From contig WLWS01000003.1 of assembly GCA_012103475.1 (NCBI GenBank), forward strand, positions 248,001 through 312,000: DNA of 64,000 nucleotides, given 5' to 3'. The stretch comes from Gammaproteobacteria bacterium. Its GTDB lineage: Bacteria > Pseudomonadota > Gammaproteobacteria > Eutrophobiales > Eutrophobiaceae. Position 1 is the first letter of the stretch, and the number at the start of each line of letters is the position of its first letter. This document shows, in pieces, positions 7,894 through 17,093 of the stretch. A program made the position numbers and the translations under genes. Under the pieces are notes generated by a model. It did no database searches and was not told the DNA's origin. It saw only the letters and a list, made by a program, of their open reading frames with translations.

Positions 7894-9429
7894 ATGCACA
7901 GTATAAAACTGCCTGTGACTATTCAGTCATGCAAAACTGGCTATTTCCTAGTTATTTTTGTGCTATTGCTCCTGACATTTTTCGTTGGTCCGGAATTGCA
8001 TGCCGATGAGAGTGTCGAATATGGAGGGAGGGAGAATCTATTAGAGTTGGAAACGGAAGCGACCAAGAAACTGAGATCCGAAATTGCACTATTTTCACTT
8101 GAATTCAAAGTAGATGGTTCTGCTTTTGAATTGCAACCCGAAAAAATGCTTGTGGATGATGTTTCAAGGTCGGACAAGGTGGAAAAAATATCAGGTTATG
8201 AGCGTAATGCAGCCTATGAGGTTAGGTATACAATAACAAAAGAGACAAACAATGCTGCAATTGAACTCAAGGTAGAACTTGTTTCTGCTGTCAATATTGA
8301 TACTCCGGTAGTCAACTTGAGACTACACGCAGGCCAAATCAAAGAGAGTGAGAATCAACATGGCTTCGCTAGCCTCTATTCCTATCTTAAACCGATTCTG
8401 CTAAATCAGGAGGAGCAAGTCGATCTGGATAATGAAACAGAGATAGAAGACAGAGCATGTCTAAATTGCTGGATAGGATATAGAACTCAAAGTGCTGCCT
8501 ATCTTGTACGCGATACGTCATCGGAAACGACGACTGTTACACTAGAAGATGGATCGATTATTAAATCACTTGCTATCAAGCCGGTAATTACTAATCAGCC
8601 GGGTAGTCAAGGTGAAATTCACGTAGCCTCAGTGTTTGTGTATAAAGGACCTGTTGAATTTGTGACTCTGTCTGGCACAAACGAAAAAAGTCTCATGAAC
8701 ATGATGTACTCGCATTTATGGGACTGGGTTAGGTTTATTGTTTTCGGGGTAAAAACCCTGGCTTATTTTTTGTTTTCACTAGTTGGTAATTGGGGTTTCA
8801 CGATAGTATTTCTGGCATTTAGTTTAAGAATTATTATTCTTCCGCTCAGTCTGATGGCTGAAAGATATCAGAAGGAGGCCATACAAAATCAACAACTGCT
8901 TAAACCGGAGATTGCTAAAATAAAGAGCAAATACAAAGGTGAAGAGCAGAGTATTCATCTTTTTAAACTCTATGAATCCCATGATATTCATCCATTGTCA
9001 GGATTCAAAGGCTTCCTGGGACTGGCGATTCAGTTACCCATATTAATCGCAATATTTGCGTTTTTGAGCGAATTGCAACCTATTAATGGCGTGTCTTTTT
9101 TATGGATAAAAGACCTCAGTCTGTCCGATACCCTATTTACATTGCCTTTTGTCATACCGTTTTTTGGAGACTCCTTCAATTTACTACCATTCATCATGTT
9201 GTTGATTAGTAATCTATCGTCCTATATTGGTATAGATCCGTCCCTTGGTAGTGATGCGCTCAGAAGCCAGAGAAAAAACACTTTTCTTTTGTCTCTGTTA
9301 TTTTTTGTATTATTTTACAGTTTTCCAGCAGCTATGGTTTTGTATTGGACTAGTTCCGTCCTCTTTGAGTTAGTACAACGAAACATTTTTTCAAAAATAG
9401 TCAGTAGCAAAGAAACTACAGGTGTTTAA
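7894..9429 (+). CDS. YidC/Oxa1-family membrane insertase paralogue
   Basis: The 511-residue protein has an N-terminal signal-anchor (FLVIFVLLLLTFFVG), a periplasmic beta-type region to about residue 270, and a C-terminal Oxa1 core of five membrane segments. The core shows GNWGFTIVFLAFSLRIIILPLS, which keeps the arginine of the hydrophilic groove, followed by the coiled cytoplasmic loop (QQLLKPEIAKIKSKYK) and LAIQLPILIAIFAFLSEL. YidC inserts proteins into the inner membrane. The housekeeping yidC sits with rpmH-rnpA, and none of that context is here, so I infer a dedicated paralogue serving neighbouring products such as the YIDSGSGS protein. It overlaps hpnA tail to tail by 4 bp. Confidence 0.87.
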   Translation: MHSIKLPVTIQSCKTGYFLVIFVLLLLTFFVGPELHADESVEYGGRENLLELETEATKKLRSEIALFSLEFKVDGSAFELQPEKMLVDDVSRSDKVEKISGYERNAAYEVRYTITKETNNAAIELKVELVSAVNIDTPVVNLRLHAGQIKESENQHGFASLYSYLKPILLNQEEQVDLDNETEIEDRACLNCWIGYRTQSAAYLVRDTSSETTTVTLEDGSIIKSLAIKPVITNQPGSQGEIHVASVFVYKGPVEFVTLSGTNEKSLMNMMYSHLWDWVRFIVFGVKTLAYFLFSLVGNWGFTIVFLAFSLRIIILPLSLMAERYQKEAIQNQQLLKPEIAKIKSKYKGEEQSIHLFKLYESHDIHPLSGFKGFLGLAIQLPILIAIFAFLSELQPINGVSFLWIKDLSLSDTLFTLPFVIPFFGDSFNLLPFIMLLISNLSSYIGIDPSLGSDALRSQRKNTFLLSLLFFVLFYSFPAAMVLYWTSSVLFELVQRNIFSKIVSSKETTGV

Positions 9430-10418
9430 TTTGAAAGATATCCATTTAACTGAAACCATTTGATTGCGTCGGATATAGCTTCATGAGCGGGTCTGCTTTG
9501 GTAACCCAGTTTTTCTTTAGCTTTTCTACTTGAAAAGAACATATGTTTTTTTGACATTTTTATTCCGTCAACTGTAGCGAGTGGTTCAATTCCACACATA
9601 TCTGCCCACAGTTCGAATAATCTGGCAAAAGGAAGAATCAGGTTGTGCGGGATGCTTATTTTAGGGGAGGGGCGATTTCCGGCTTCGCATATTTTTTGTA
9701 GTATTTCTTTCAAACTCATGTCGTCGCCTCCGAGAATATAACGCTCTCCGATTTTTCCTTTGTCCAGTGCCAGAATATGACCGCGAGCAACATCATCGAC
9801 ATGGGCTATATTTAATCCGGTGTCAACATAGGCCGGTATTTTTCCATTTAGGCAATCAACAATGATTCTTCCAGTTGGTGTGGGTTTAATATCTCTGGGC
9901 CCAATAGGAGTTGAAGGATTGACAATGGTGACGGGGGCACCTATATCAGAAACCAGTTTAATTACTTCTTGTTCTGCCAGGTATTTCGAACGTTTGTAAT
10001 GTCCGATCATGTCGTTAAGGCTGACAGGAGAATCTTCGTTAGCTGGTGAACGATCAGGATGAATGCCAAGTGTGGCTACGCTACTTGTGTAAACTATTTT
10101 TTTAACTCCATGTTCAGTTGCATGTCGAAGGAGATTGTGCGTTCCTTCAACGTTTGCTTTGTACATTTGTTCGGGATCAGGTACCCAAAGACGATAATCG
10201 GCCGCTATATGAAACAGATATCTACAATTGGCTACGGCATTATGCAGAGAACCTGAATCACAGAGATCGCCTTCCACAATTTCGAGTTCAAGACCGCTCA
10301 AATTGGCGCGATTACTACCGCGCCTGACCATAGCGCGGACATCGTGACCGCAATCAAGTAGTAACCTGAGAACTGCTGAACCGACTAAGCCACTGGCGCC
10401 AGTTATGAGCGTTTTCAT
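9426..10418 (-). CDS. hpnA: HpnA, hopanoid-associated sugar epimerase
   Basis: HpnA is an extended short-chain dehydrogenase/reductase similar to dihydroflavonol reductases and is found in hopanoid gene clusters, where it is thought to act in side-chain sugar chemistry. I use the ATG at 10418 (MKTLITGASGLVGSAVLRLLL) rather than the longer ORF, which would overlap hpnN. The product is 330 residues. Motifs are the NAD(P) site TGASGLVG, the catalytic YKRSK (YxxxK) and the serine in VYTSSVATLG. The start lies 2 bp after the hpnN stop, so the two are translationally coupled. Confidence 0.92.
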   Translation of the reverse strand: MKTLITGASGLVGSAVLRLLLDCGHDVRAMVRRGSNRANLSGLELEIVEGDLCDSGSLHNAVANCRYLFHIAADYRLWVPDPEQMYKANVEGTHNLLRHATEHGVKKIVYTSSVATLGIHPDRSPANEDSPVSLNDMIGHYKRSKYLAEQEVIKLVSDIGAPVTIVNPSTPIGPRDIKPTPTGRIIVDCLNGKIPAYVDTGLNIAHVDDVARGHILALDKGKIGERYILGGDDMSLKEILQKICEAGNRPSPKISIPHNLILPFARLFELWADMCGIEPLATVDGIKMSKKHMFFSSRKAKEKLGYQSRPAHEAISDAIKWFQLNGYLSN

Positions 10419-10420
10419 AG

Positions 10421-13063
10421 CTAATCTTCTGCCGCGATCTGGCTGGCAAGCATACTTGGTAAAATAAATAGCATACAAATAAGCGTCATGGCGACGCCAA
10501 TTGTCAGTAATTTGCCCATACTAGCGGTTCCGAGTTGCGGAGAAAATGCCAGATTTCCAATACTACCCATAGTCGTCATTGAGCTGACGACAACGGCGCG
10601 AGCGGAACTGGTACCAAGTAATCCAAGATCAGATGGCATGGCGGTTCTAAACCGATGCAGTATATGGATACCGCTATCGACACCAATACCCAGTATCAGT
10701 GGTAAAGCGATCACATTTGCGAAATTTAGCGGTAAATCGAAAACCACACTCAATCCACCAGTAAGTATTGCAGCCGTCAATAAAGCGGAAACGATATAGA
10801 ATGCATCGCGTTTATGCCTAAGCAGGACGAGCAAAAACAAAGTTATGACTATCAGGGCATAAGTGAAGGCTTGTTGAAATGCCTTGATAACAGCATCACT
10901 TGCTTCAATATTTATTATGGGAGAGCCGACCACGCGGGAATCTGCTGCCTGTAGCTGAGTAACAAAACGTCTCATTGCTGCGTTATCCTGAATGTTTTCT
11001 GCAGGATAAATTTCTATGAGAAAACGTTCGTTGTCACGATTTACCCAGCGTTCAGTCAGCTCATCGGGCAAATTATTATAATTAATATAGTCTGCATTCA
11101 GAGAAGCCGACAGGGTATTCAAACGTCCTGGCAGGGATGCGAGTAAACTGCCTTCGAAGCGAGCAAGTTTTTTAGCCAGACTATCGCTATTAGTTTGCTG
11201 ATTGAGACTAACAAAATCAGCAAGATTCTGTTGTAGTTCCAGTAAAAGAGGATCAGATTGCGTGAGTGGAGACTGTTGAAGCCGTTTAGAAAACTGAAGC
11301 AATATTTGCAAACGCTGTTGGTCATTTAGCTGACGGGTATCGGAGGCCGATGTGAGATCCCCTAACAACAGATCCATTTCTTCTATAATAGAAAGCTTAT
11401 TGTCCTGATCTTCTGGAATGAAGTCATCAAGCCAGACAAGCTTTCTAACAAGGGGTAATTGTGAAAATTTATCTACCAGCTCTTTTGATTCTTCCTTACT
11501 CGAGCCAAGAATAATACCAGTCCAGGGAGAGGTGTCGCTATCGGCAAGCAGAGACTGATAGACTTTAACAGATTCATTGCTCTGATCCTGAAGATTGAGG
11601 GTGTTGTAATCAAATTCCACCTGTGTGATAAAACCAAGCAAAATACATACTGTCAGCAATGTCGCGAGTTTAATTTTGCCCGCGTGAGTAAATGGAAGCG
11701 TAAACAACCAGTCAAAACGCCGGTTTGATTTGCGTTTAACAGATTTATTACTTTCTGGTAGAGGCATCAGATTTAATAAGGCGGGTAACAGTGTTAGCGT
11801 CACTATCAGGGATATGAACATACCACCACCGGAAATCCAGCCGAGTTCAGCAACTCCGTCGTAGTCGGTTGGCATAAACGCAAAGAAACCGGTTGCCGTC
11901 GTAGCGGCGCAAAGAAACAGGGAACTACCGATATTCATCGAAGACTCCTGGATAGCCCTCAGGTTGTCATGTCCGCTGTAGCGAAGTTCGCGATAACGCA
12001 AACAGTAATGTATCGCGAAATCTACCCCTAATCCTATATAAAGCACGGCAAAGGCAACTGATATAAGGTTTAGTTTTCCGACAGTTGCGGTAGCGAAGGC
12101 AGCAGTAAGAATCAGACCAAATACCAATGTTAGCAGTGTCGCTACCACCAGTCTTAACGAGCCCAGTCCCACTAACATGATGATTGAGACCATGGAAAAA
12201 GCGAGAATCATCGCTATTTCTGTTCCTCTGGTCACCGAGAGCAGATCTTCGTGCGAAAGAGCCGCACTACCACTTAGGCGAAGTTTCGCGCCAATGCTTT
12301 GCTCAAGCTCAAGTTCACGGCCGAGTTGTCGAATTCGTTCGATGTGACTGGTAGCCGGGAGCAAACTACTGTAGTCAAGAGTCGGTTGCAAAATAATAAA
12401 CTGACGGTAAACGCTTTTGGGATCATCAGCACCCTCATTGTTCATCAGCTGATGCCAACTTACTCTGTAAGCTTCATTCTTCTCCGCAGCAGTAATAGCA
12501 TCATTGATTTGTCTAAGCAGTAATTTGATATCAATTTCATCACCATCTTCACGGGCTTTCAGGGCATCTTCGAGCATGTGAAAAAGACCACGCAGGGTTT
12601 GATCTCGAGTAAGTCTGCCAAGAAAAGGCTGGATAGTAGCCAGATTGTCAGCCAAATCCTGCAATTCTTCAGTATCCAGAAACAACAAAGCCGATTCTTT
12701 AAAAATAGTCAGTTCACTGGGGTAATAGACGGACTTAAATAAGGTCTTTTCCTTTAGCAGTTCAGGATAGAGAAGATTGGCTGCATCGATGGCCTGATCC
12801 GGCGTGCCAGCTTCGATTACAATAAGAAGATTATCGGTGTACTGAGGAAAGTTCTTCTCATACTCAAGATCCAACTGTCTCCAGGCAAGATCTGCCGACA
12901 ACATATCTTTGGTGTCCGTATTCATTCCAAGATTATTCTTGGTGTAATTCAGAGCGAGAATGGCAAGCATGACACAGGCAAGTATGACCCAGAGATCAAA
13001 CCTCTGGATTAAGTCTATCCAATGCTTCAGAAAAAGAAGAGATTTGTCTTTAATGTAGGACAT
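10421..13063 (-). CDS. hpnN: HpnN, hopanoid transporter of the RND superfamily
   Basis: The 880-residue inner-membrane protein has the RND/MMPL layout: an N-terminal helix, a large periplasmic loop, a six-helix sterol-sensing-like block (AMILAFSMVSIIMLVGLGSLRL through LLPALLNLMPLP), a second loop and a second six-helix block ending in LICMLFILPSML. Conserved RND motifs include GLGVDFAIHYCLRYRE and the mirrored GIGVDSGIHILHRFR. In Rhodopseudomonas and Burkholderia HpnN moves hopanoids to the outer membrane. The ATG at 13063 follows a TTG at 13066. It is upstream of, and coupled to, hpnA. Length matches the family. Confidence 0.95.
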   Translation of the reverse strand: MSYIKDKSLLFLKHWIDLIQRFDLWVILACVMLAILALNYTKNNLGMNTDTKDMLSADLAWRQLDLEYEKNFPQYTDNLLIVIEAGTPDQAIDAANLLYPELLKEKTLFKSVYYPSELTIFKESALLFLDTEELQDLADNLATIQPFLGRLTRDQTLRGLFHMLEDALKAREDGDEIDIKLLLRQINDAITAAEKNEAYRVSWHQLMNNEGADDPKSVYRQFIILQPTLDYSSLLPATSHIERIRQLGRELELEQSIGAKLRLSGSAALSHEDLLSVTRGTEIAMILAFSMVSIIMLVGLGSLRLVVATLLTLVFGLILTAAFATATVGKLNLISVAFAVLYIGLGVDFAIHYCLRYRELRYSGHDNLRAIQESSMNIGSSLFLCAATTATGFFAFMPTDYDGVAELGWISGGGMFISLIVTLTLLPALLNLMPLPESNKSVKRKSNRRFDWLFTLPFTHAGKIKLATLLTVCILLGFITQVEFDYNTLNLQDQSNESVKVYQSLLADSDTSPWTGIILGSSKEESKELVDKFSQLPLVRKLVWLDDFIPEDQDNKLSIIEEMDLLLGDLTSASDTRQLNDQQRLQILLQFSKRLQQSPLTQSDPLLLELQQNLADFVSLNQQTNSDSLAKKLARFEGSLLASLPGRLNTLSASLNADYINYNNLPDELTERWVNRDNERFLIEIYPAENIQDNAAMRRFVTQLQAADSRVVGSPIINIEASDAVIKAFQQAFTYALIVITLFLLVLLRHKRDAFYIVSALLTAAILTGGLSVVFDLPLNFANVIALPLILGIGVDSGIHILHRFRTAMPSDLGLLGTSSARAVVVSSMTTMGSIGNLAFSPQLGTASMGKLLTIGVAMTLICMLFILPSMLASQIAAED

Positions 13064-13084
13064 CAACGCTGGAACAAATACAAC

Positions 13085-13828
13085 TTAAACTCTGAAGACA
13101 TAATCTTTATCGGCATCTCGTTCAATGTCTGGCGGATAGCTGGCACGCTTATCTTGATAATATTGCCTGCGCTGATCACCTTCCGATAGCCGGTTGTACG
13201 TCACATACAGTACCCGTCTGGCTTTATCAGTCAGGTTGGGTGCGGAACGATGTGGAGCAAAAGAATCAAAGAAAACGGCATCCCCAGGCTCTGTCGGCAC
13301 TGATACATAGTTAAGAGCATCTTCGTCAAGGGGCTGCCACTGTTCACCAATCAATCCCTGCTTATGCTGACCAACTGCCATTTCAAGACAACCATTTTCT
13401 GCTGTGCTTGCATCAACACTGAGAAGAACAGTGATGTGGTATTTTGCGTAGCGATCCCATCCTGCCTGCACATCCTGATGCGCTTTGAAACCATCGCCGC
13501 CGGGCATCTTGAAATTGATCTTATCTTTGTACAGTACAGCCTTTTCATTGAATAGTTGTGAGGTATAGCCTTTCATTCGTTCATCATTGAAAAGCCGGCT
13601 GAACCCTTGATGATAGGGTTCAAAATCCTCCATCCTTGAGAGTATTCGCTGGTTTTCATCGAGGCTGCTTTTCTCGAAATACATCATGTATTTACCCGGG
13701 ACTTCAGGGAAGTTTGTGACTTCTTCGGTCCATGCAAGCACGTCTTCCATTTCATTCTTGTCATAGAGTGCTTTGACGACGAGAAAACCATCTCGTTCAA
13801 AATCTTTTAATTGTTTATCACTTAACAT
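13085..13828 (-). CDS. Phytanoyl-CoA dioxygenase (PhyH)-family oxygenase
   Basis: This 247-residue protein (start taken at MLSDKQLKDFERDG, the usual PhyH N-terminus) is an Fe(II)/2-oxoglutarate-type oxygenase. The metal triad is visible: HQD (HxD) in GGDGFKAHQDVQAGW and the distal histidine in FFDSFAPHRSAPN, with a nearby arginine (KARRVLYVTYN) for the 2-oxoglutarate carboxylate. Such enzymes hydroxylate small lipids or secondary metabolites. Lying between hpnN and hpnG on the same strand, it may hydroxylate a hopanoid or its side chain, but this is inference; the substrate cannot be read from sequence. It is not part of the well-known hpn set. Confidence 0.85.
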   Translation of the reverse strand: MLSDKQLKDFERDGFLVVKALYDKNEMEDVLAWTEEVTNFPEVPGKYMMYFEKSSLDENQRILSRMEDFEPYHQGFSRLFNDERMKGYTSQLFNEKAVLYKDKINFKMPGGDGFKAHQDVQAGWDRYAKYHITVLLSVDASTAENGCLEMAVGQHKQGLIGEQWQPLDEDALNYVSVPTEPGDAVFFDSFAPHRSAPNLTDKARRVLYVTYNRLSEGDQRRQYYQDKRASYPPDIERDADKDYVFRV

Positions 13829-13907
13829 ATGAGCTTTTTTATAGGTGTATTTTAATTCTGCGACGGTTTTATAAACCACTTAAGCGTATATAACAAGATC
13901 TGACTAT

Positions 13908-14621
13908 TCACAAACGTAAAAACATCTGCTCTGCATGTTTCCCAACCCAGAGCATACTTGTTTTGGCCCGACTGAAAGCGCGTCCGAGAGTGACCAAATC
14001 CATGACAAGACGGGGTTGTCGAATAACAGTCAGTAGCAGTGACGCAATATTGACCTGACCATATTCATCTGTATTGTCGAGAACCGGCTGTGGAATGCTG
14101 ACATGGGCTTCATCCACAACAACCCTGAGTGACAGGGCAGGTATGTTGTTTTTCTGAGCGAACTGAAAAACAATGGCACTTTCCATGTCGACGGCTATCG
14201 CATCCGTTTGCTGCGCGAGGGTTAATTTATCGGCAGGGGAAGTAATTACGGAACTACTGGAATAAATATCCCCTTCATGAATTGGTATGTCGTTCTCGTT
14301 CAGGTATTTTTGGATCGAGTCGCGCCAGGATTCAGCTGACAGAAATCTATCGTTATTTGTTGTTAAAATTCTTTCGGCAAGTATCAAATCACCTGAGTTT
14401 ATGTTTTCTGTAAGCGCGGCGCAGGTACCGAAACAAATCAGACCCTTAACATTTTTGTTGAGCAATAACTCACAGGCGTGTCTGACATTGTCTTCTCCCA
14501 TCCCACACAAAATCGTGTCAATATCCTTAGTGAGCGGATAAACATGCATGGGTGTCAGTCTGGTGCCGGTCAGGCTATTAATCTCCGAATTAAGGGCACT
14601 GACTATTCCTATCGTCTTCAA
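13908..14621 (-). CDS. hpnG: HpnG, hopanoid-associated nucleoside phosphorylase
   Basis: HpnG removes adenine from adenosylhopane to give the ribosylhopane precursor of bacteriohopanetetrol. The 237-residue protein has the purine phosphorylase/MTA nucleosidase fold: IGIVSALNSEI at the N-terminus, the glycine-rich LCGMGEDNVRHA, ICFGTCAALTENINSGDLILAE and the ribose-binding VDMESAIVFQFA. The start must be a TTG at 14621, because the frame is closed by a TAG upstream with no ATG between. It lies downstream of the squalene synthase gene (43-bp gap). Family assignment is firm and function follows from Methylobacterium/Rhodopseudomonas work. Confidence 0.9.
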   Translation of the reverse strand: MKTIGIVSALNSEINSLTGTRLTPMHVYPLTKDIDTILCGMGEDNVRHACELLLNKNVKGLICFGTCAALTENINSGDLILAERILTTNNDRFLSAESWRDSIQKYLNENDIPIHEGDIYSSSSVITSPADKLTLAQQTDAIAVDMESAIVFQFAQKNNIPALSLRVVVDEAHVSIPQPVLDNTDEYGQVNIASLLLTVIRQPRLVMDLVTLGRAFSRAKTSMLWVGKHAEQMFLRL

Positions 14622-14663
14622 GAGCGCAGTGGTCTCGGTAGACGAGTCTTTGACATTGTCAGA

Positions 14664-15734
14664 CTAAATGGTATTGGAAGGAAAGTTGTCACTTAATTTT
14701 TCCGTGGGAAGGCCTGATGAGGAAACTCTGAAAAGAAAGCGCAGGATTCCATTTTGTCTCGTAAACAGGTTGCTGAAGAATATTGTCGCTTTTACACTGC
14801 GTCTCGAAATTTTTACCTGCTTGCCGGCGATAAAATCAGGATTTCGGTTAATTTTGCGCAAAGTCAGCACTGCCATTCCCAATGCCCACAAGCAAAAGCG
14901 TCTCATTCCAATTTCGTTTTTCGGAAGGAGCAGAGTGTAATGCAGCGCGTTACTCAGATGAGAATGTGCCAGACCGATAAGTTCCTGCAAGGCATCTTCA
15001 AATTCGGGTGAATTACGAGCCTCGCGCAGACGACTTAGAGCAATTCCGTGTTTCTCAAAAAGCTCGGCAGGTAACCAGCACATTTCACGTTCCTGATCCT
15101 CCCAGATGTCCTTCAGAATGTTCGTCATTTGCAGACCCTGACCAAATGAGACAGCTAAGCTCATCAGCTCATCGTGACGGGAATTAATCTCGCTTGAATA
15201 ATCACAAAACAGTTCAGTCAGCATTTCGCCAACGACGCCGGCGACGAAATAACAATAGCGGTCCATATCGCCCTGATCCTTCAGGCCATTTTTCACATTG
15301 GATTCCTGATATTGAGACATACCATCTGACATTAAACGAATGCAACGCTCAAGAGCCTGACGCTGGCGTTGATTGAAACTATGACTGATACGAATAACAG
15401 CGGCGGTATTTTTTATCAGGTCTTTTTCATCTTCTGATGTGGAAGCTGACAGAAGAGGGACTAGCTTTGCGGCAAAATCCTTTGCCTCATCGCTACCTTT
15501 AACAACATCAATGAAACGACTTGAGTAGTGTTTTTTATCAGGAAATGCGAGGTCTTTATCGTCCTCTATTGTGTCGGCGATACGACAGAGCAAGTAGGCA
15601 TTACTGACTACGTCTGACAAAGCATCTGGCAGTTGTGGAATGGTCAGGGCAAAGGTTCGGGAGACACCCTGCAGAATGTGATTCTGATAAGTATAATCGC
15701 TGTTACTCGGTCTTGGCTTACTGCGCTTACTCAT
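14664..15734 (-). CDS. Squalene synthase (farnesyl-diphosphate farnesyltransferase)
   Basis: The enzyme condenses two farnesyl diphosphates to squalene, the hopanoid precursor. The 356-residue protein carries both aspartate-rich magnesium motifs: CRIADTIEDD in the first and LQMTNILKDIWED in the second, with SRTFALTIPQLP near the N-terminus. The length and the single-gene form are like the eukaryotic/methanotroph SQS type rather than the shorter HpnC/HpnD pair that needs HpnE; I see no hpnC, hpnD or hpnE here, which fits. It begins the hpn block with hpnG directly after it. No squalene-hopene cyclase lies in the window. Confidence 0.9.
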   Translation of the reverse strand: MSKRSKPRPSNSDYTYQNHILQGVSRTFALTIPQLPDALSDVVSNAYLLCRIADTIEDDKDLAFPDKKHYSSRFIDVVKGSDEAKDFAAKLVPLLSASTSEDEKDLIKNTAAVIRISHSFNQRQRQALERCIRLMSDGMSQYQESNVKNGLKDQGDMDRYCYFVAGVVGEMLTELFCDYSSEINSRHDELMSLAVSFGQGLQMTNILKDIWEDQEREMCWLPAELFEKHGIALSRLREARNSPEFEDALQELIGLAHSHLSNALHYTLLLPKNEIGMRRFCLWALGMAVLTLRKINRNPDFIAGKQVKISRRSVKATIFFSNLFTRQNGILRFLFRVSSSGLPTEKLSDNFPSNTI

Positions 15735-15834
15735 GTCCGGCTACTATTTAAGATTAAGTTCTATTATGGCAAATAAGTCTTTGATTGAAAAAATATTTCA
15801 GTTTTAATCCGAATCTTTTTGAGAGATTTCCTGT

Positions 15835-16812
15835 TTATGCAGGTTTAGATTTTGAAAACTGTCTTGCTTCAATCTGATGAAAATATAAAAGACCGGCAGG
15901 ATCCAGCAAGAGATCGCGAATACGCAGGGCCAGCGCTACAGCCAACGCGGTATTGGCATCGAGACCGACCAGTGAGCCTACAACGATATAGGCACCTTCC
16001 TGAATGCCATATCCATTGGGAATAACGAAGGCGATGTCGCGAAGAGTCGCAGTTAGGCTTTTCAACATCATCGCTTCAAGCAAGCTGATCGGGTGTCCGA
16101 ATAGGTAACAGGCAAGTATTACCTCAGCGGTTTCAAGGATTAGTGCCACTGTTCTGAAAAATACACCGGCCAGAATGTCTGGCATGTTCCGATACATTTC
16201 TGCAATGACGCCATCAATTTCCTTTGCGTTGAGACTGACACCCTTCCAGATATCAGTTTTGATCAGTTTTCCCCCCAGGCGGGTCAGAATGCTCAGCAAA
16301 CCGGCTTTTTGCGCATAAAGAAAGCCAATCGCACAACAGCCGACGATCAGGAAACCTATTAAGGCATAAACCGCTAACTCATTGTCCTGTCTCGTAAATA
16401 AAAGGATGCAGACGCCTGTTAGGCCCCAGATTACAACGGATATAGCCTGAACGACTTTATCCACCATCACCGATGCCGCGGCATCTATGCCGCTTATTCC
16501 CCAAAGACTTATCAATCTTGCTTTCGCGATCTCACCGCCGATGCTGGCAACAGGCAGTAAATTGTTGACTGCCCGACCCATCCACATAGCCATTATGGCG
16601 TGCCTGAATGTTGGTTGTTTACGCGAGCGTAGCAGGACCCGCCAACCCTCTGTTGCCGGTAAAAAGCTTGGTAACCAGACCAGTGGCAGCCATAACAAAC
16701 TCCAGCCGGACGTAAATATGAGCCGCACAACGTCCAATGCGCCTTGCCAAATCAATAGGGCAATCAGCAGCAGCAGGCCAATCAGCAGCCCAATGTGGGT
16801 AATAAATTTCAT
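15835..16812 (-). CDS. HpnL-like / lysylphosphatidylglycerol synthase TM-region membrane protein
   Basis: I use the ATG at 16812 (MKFITHIGLLIGLLLLIALLIW); the longer ORF start lacks support. The 325-residue protein is made of about seven or eight transmembrane helices with the flippase-like pattern of the LPG-synthase TM family (WRVLLRSRKQPTFRHAIMAMWMGRAVNNLLP and a C-terminal FVIPNGYGIQEGAYI). In hopanoid clusters this family is called HpnL and has no proven role; flippase activity is a guess from fold. It is upstream of the squalene synthase on the same strand (100-bp gap). Confidence 0.8.
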   Translation of the reverse strand: MKFITHIGLLIGLLLLIALLIWQGALDVVRLIFTSGWSLLWLPLVWLPSFLPATEGWRVLLRSRKQPTFRHAIMAMWMGRAVNNLLPVASIGGEIAKARLISLWGISGIDAAASVMVDKVVQAISVVIWGLTGVCILLFTRQDNELAVYALIGFLIVGCCAIGFLYAQKAGLLSILTRLGGKLIKTDIWKGVSLNAKEIDGVIAEMYRNMPDILAGVFFRTVALILETAEVILACYLFGHPISLLEAMMLKSLTATLRDIAFVIPNGYGIQEGAYIVVGSLVGLDANTALAVALALRIRDLLLDPAGLLYFHQIEARQFSKSKPA

Positions 16813-17001
16813 TATGTAGTAATTTTTTCCGGGCCCGTCGAAATGGCATGGGCTAGCAGAATTCACTAGCCCAGTTCACAGTGGGCTGGCAGTGTAGCGA
16901 TATTTTATGATAATTCCAGCTTTCAACCGCCGGGCCGCAAGTATAAATAATTTAAATGCTTTATCATCATGTTTTTATTAATAAATATGCGAAAGCATTG
17001 C

Positions 17002-17030
17002 TTGCTGACGAAAGCAAACTACACTATCAT
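17002..17030 (+). promoter_or_regulatory. Candidate sigma-70 promoter for galE
   Basis: TTGCTG, a 17-bp spacer and TATCAT (five of six to the -10) lie 64 bases before galE. The -35 is weak (three of six). TTGCTT and AAGCAA arms around the -35 form an inverted repeat that might be an operator. Confidence 0.35.
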
Positions 17031-17093
17031 TGCAGTGCACAAAAAGTACTGACACTAACATAAAACACAGTTCCTCAATCTGGCTTGAAAGTA

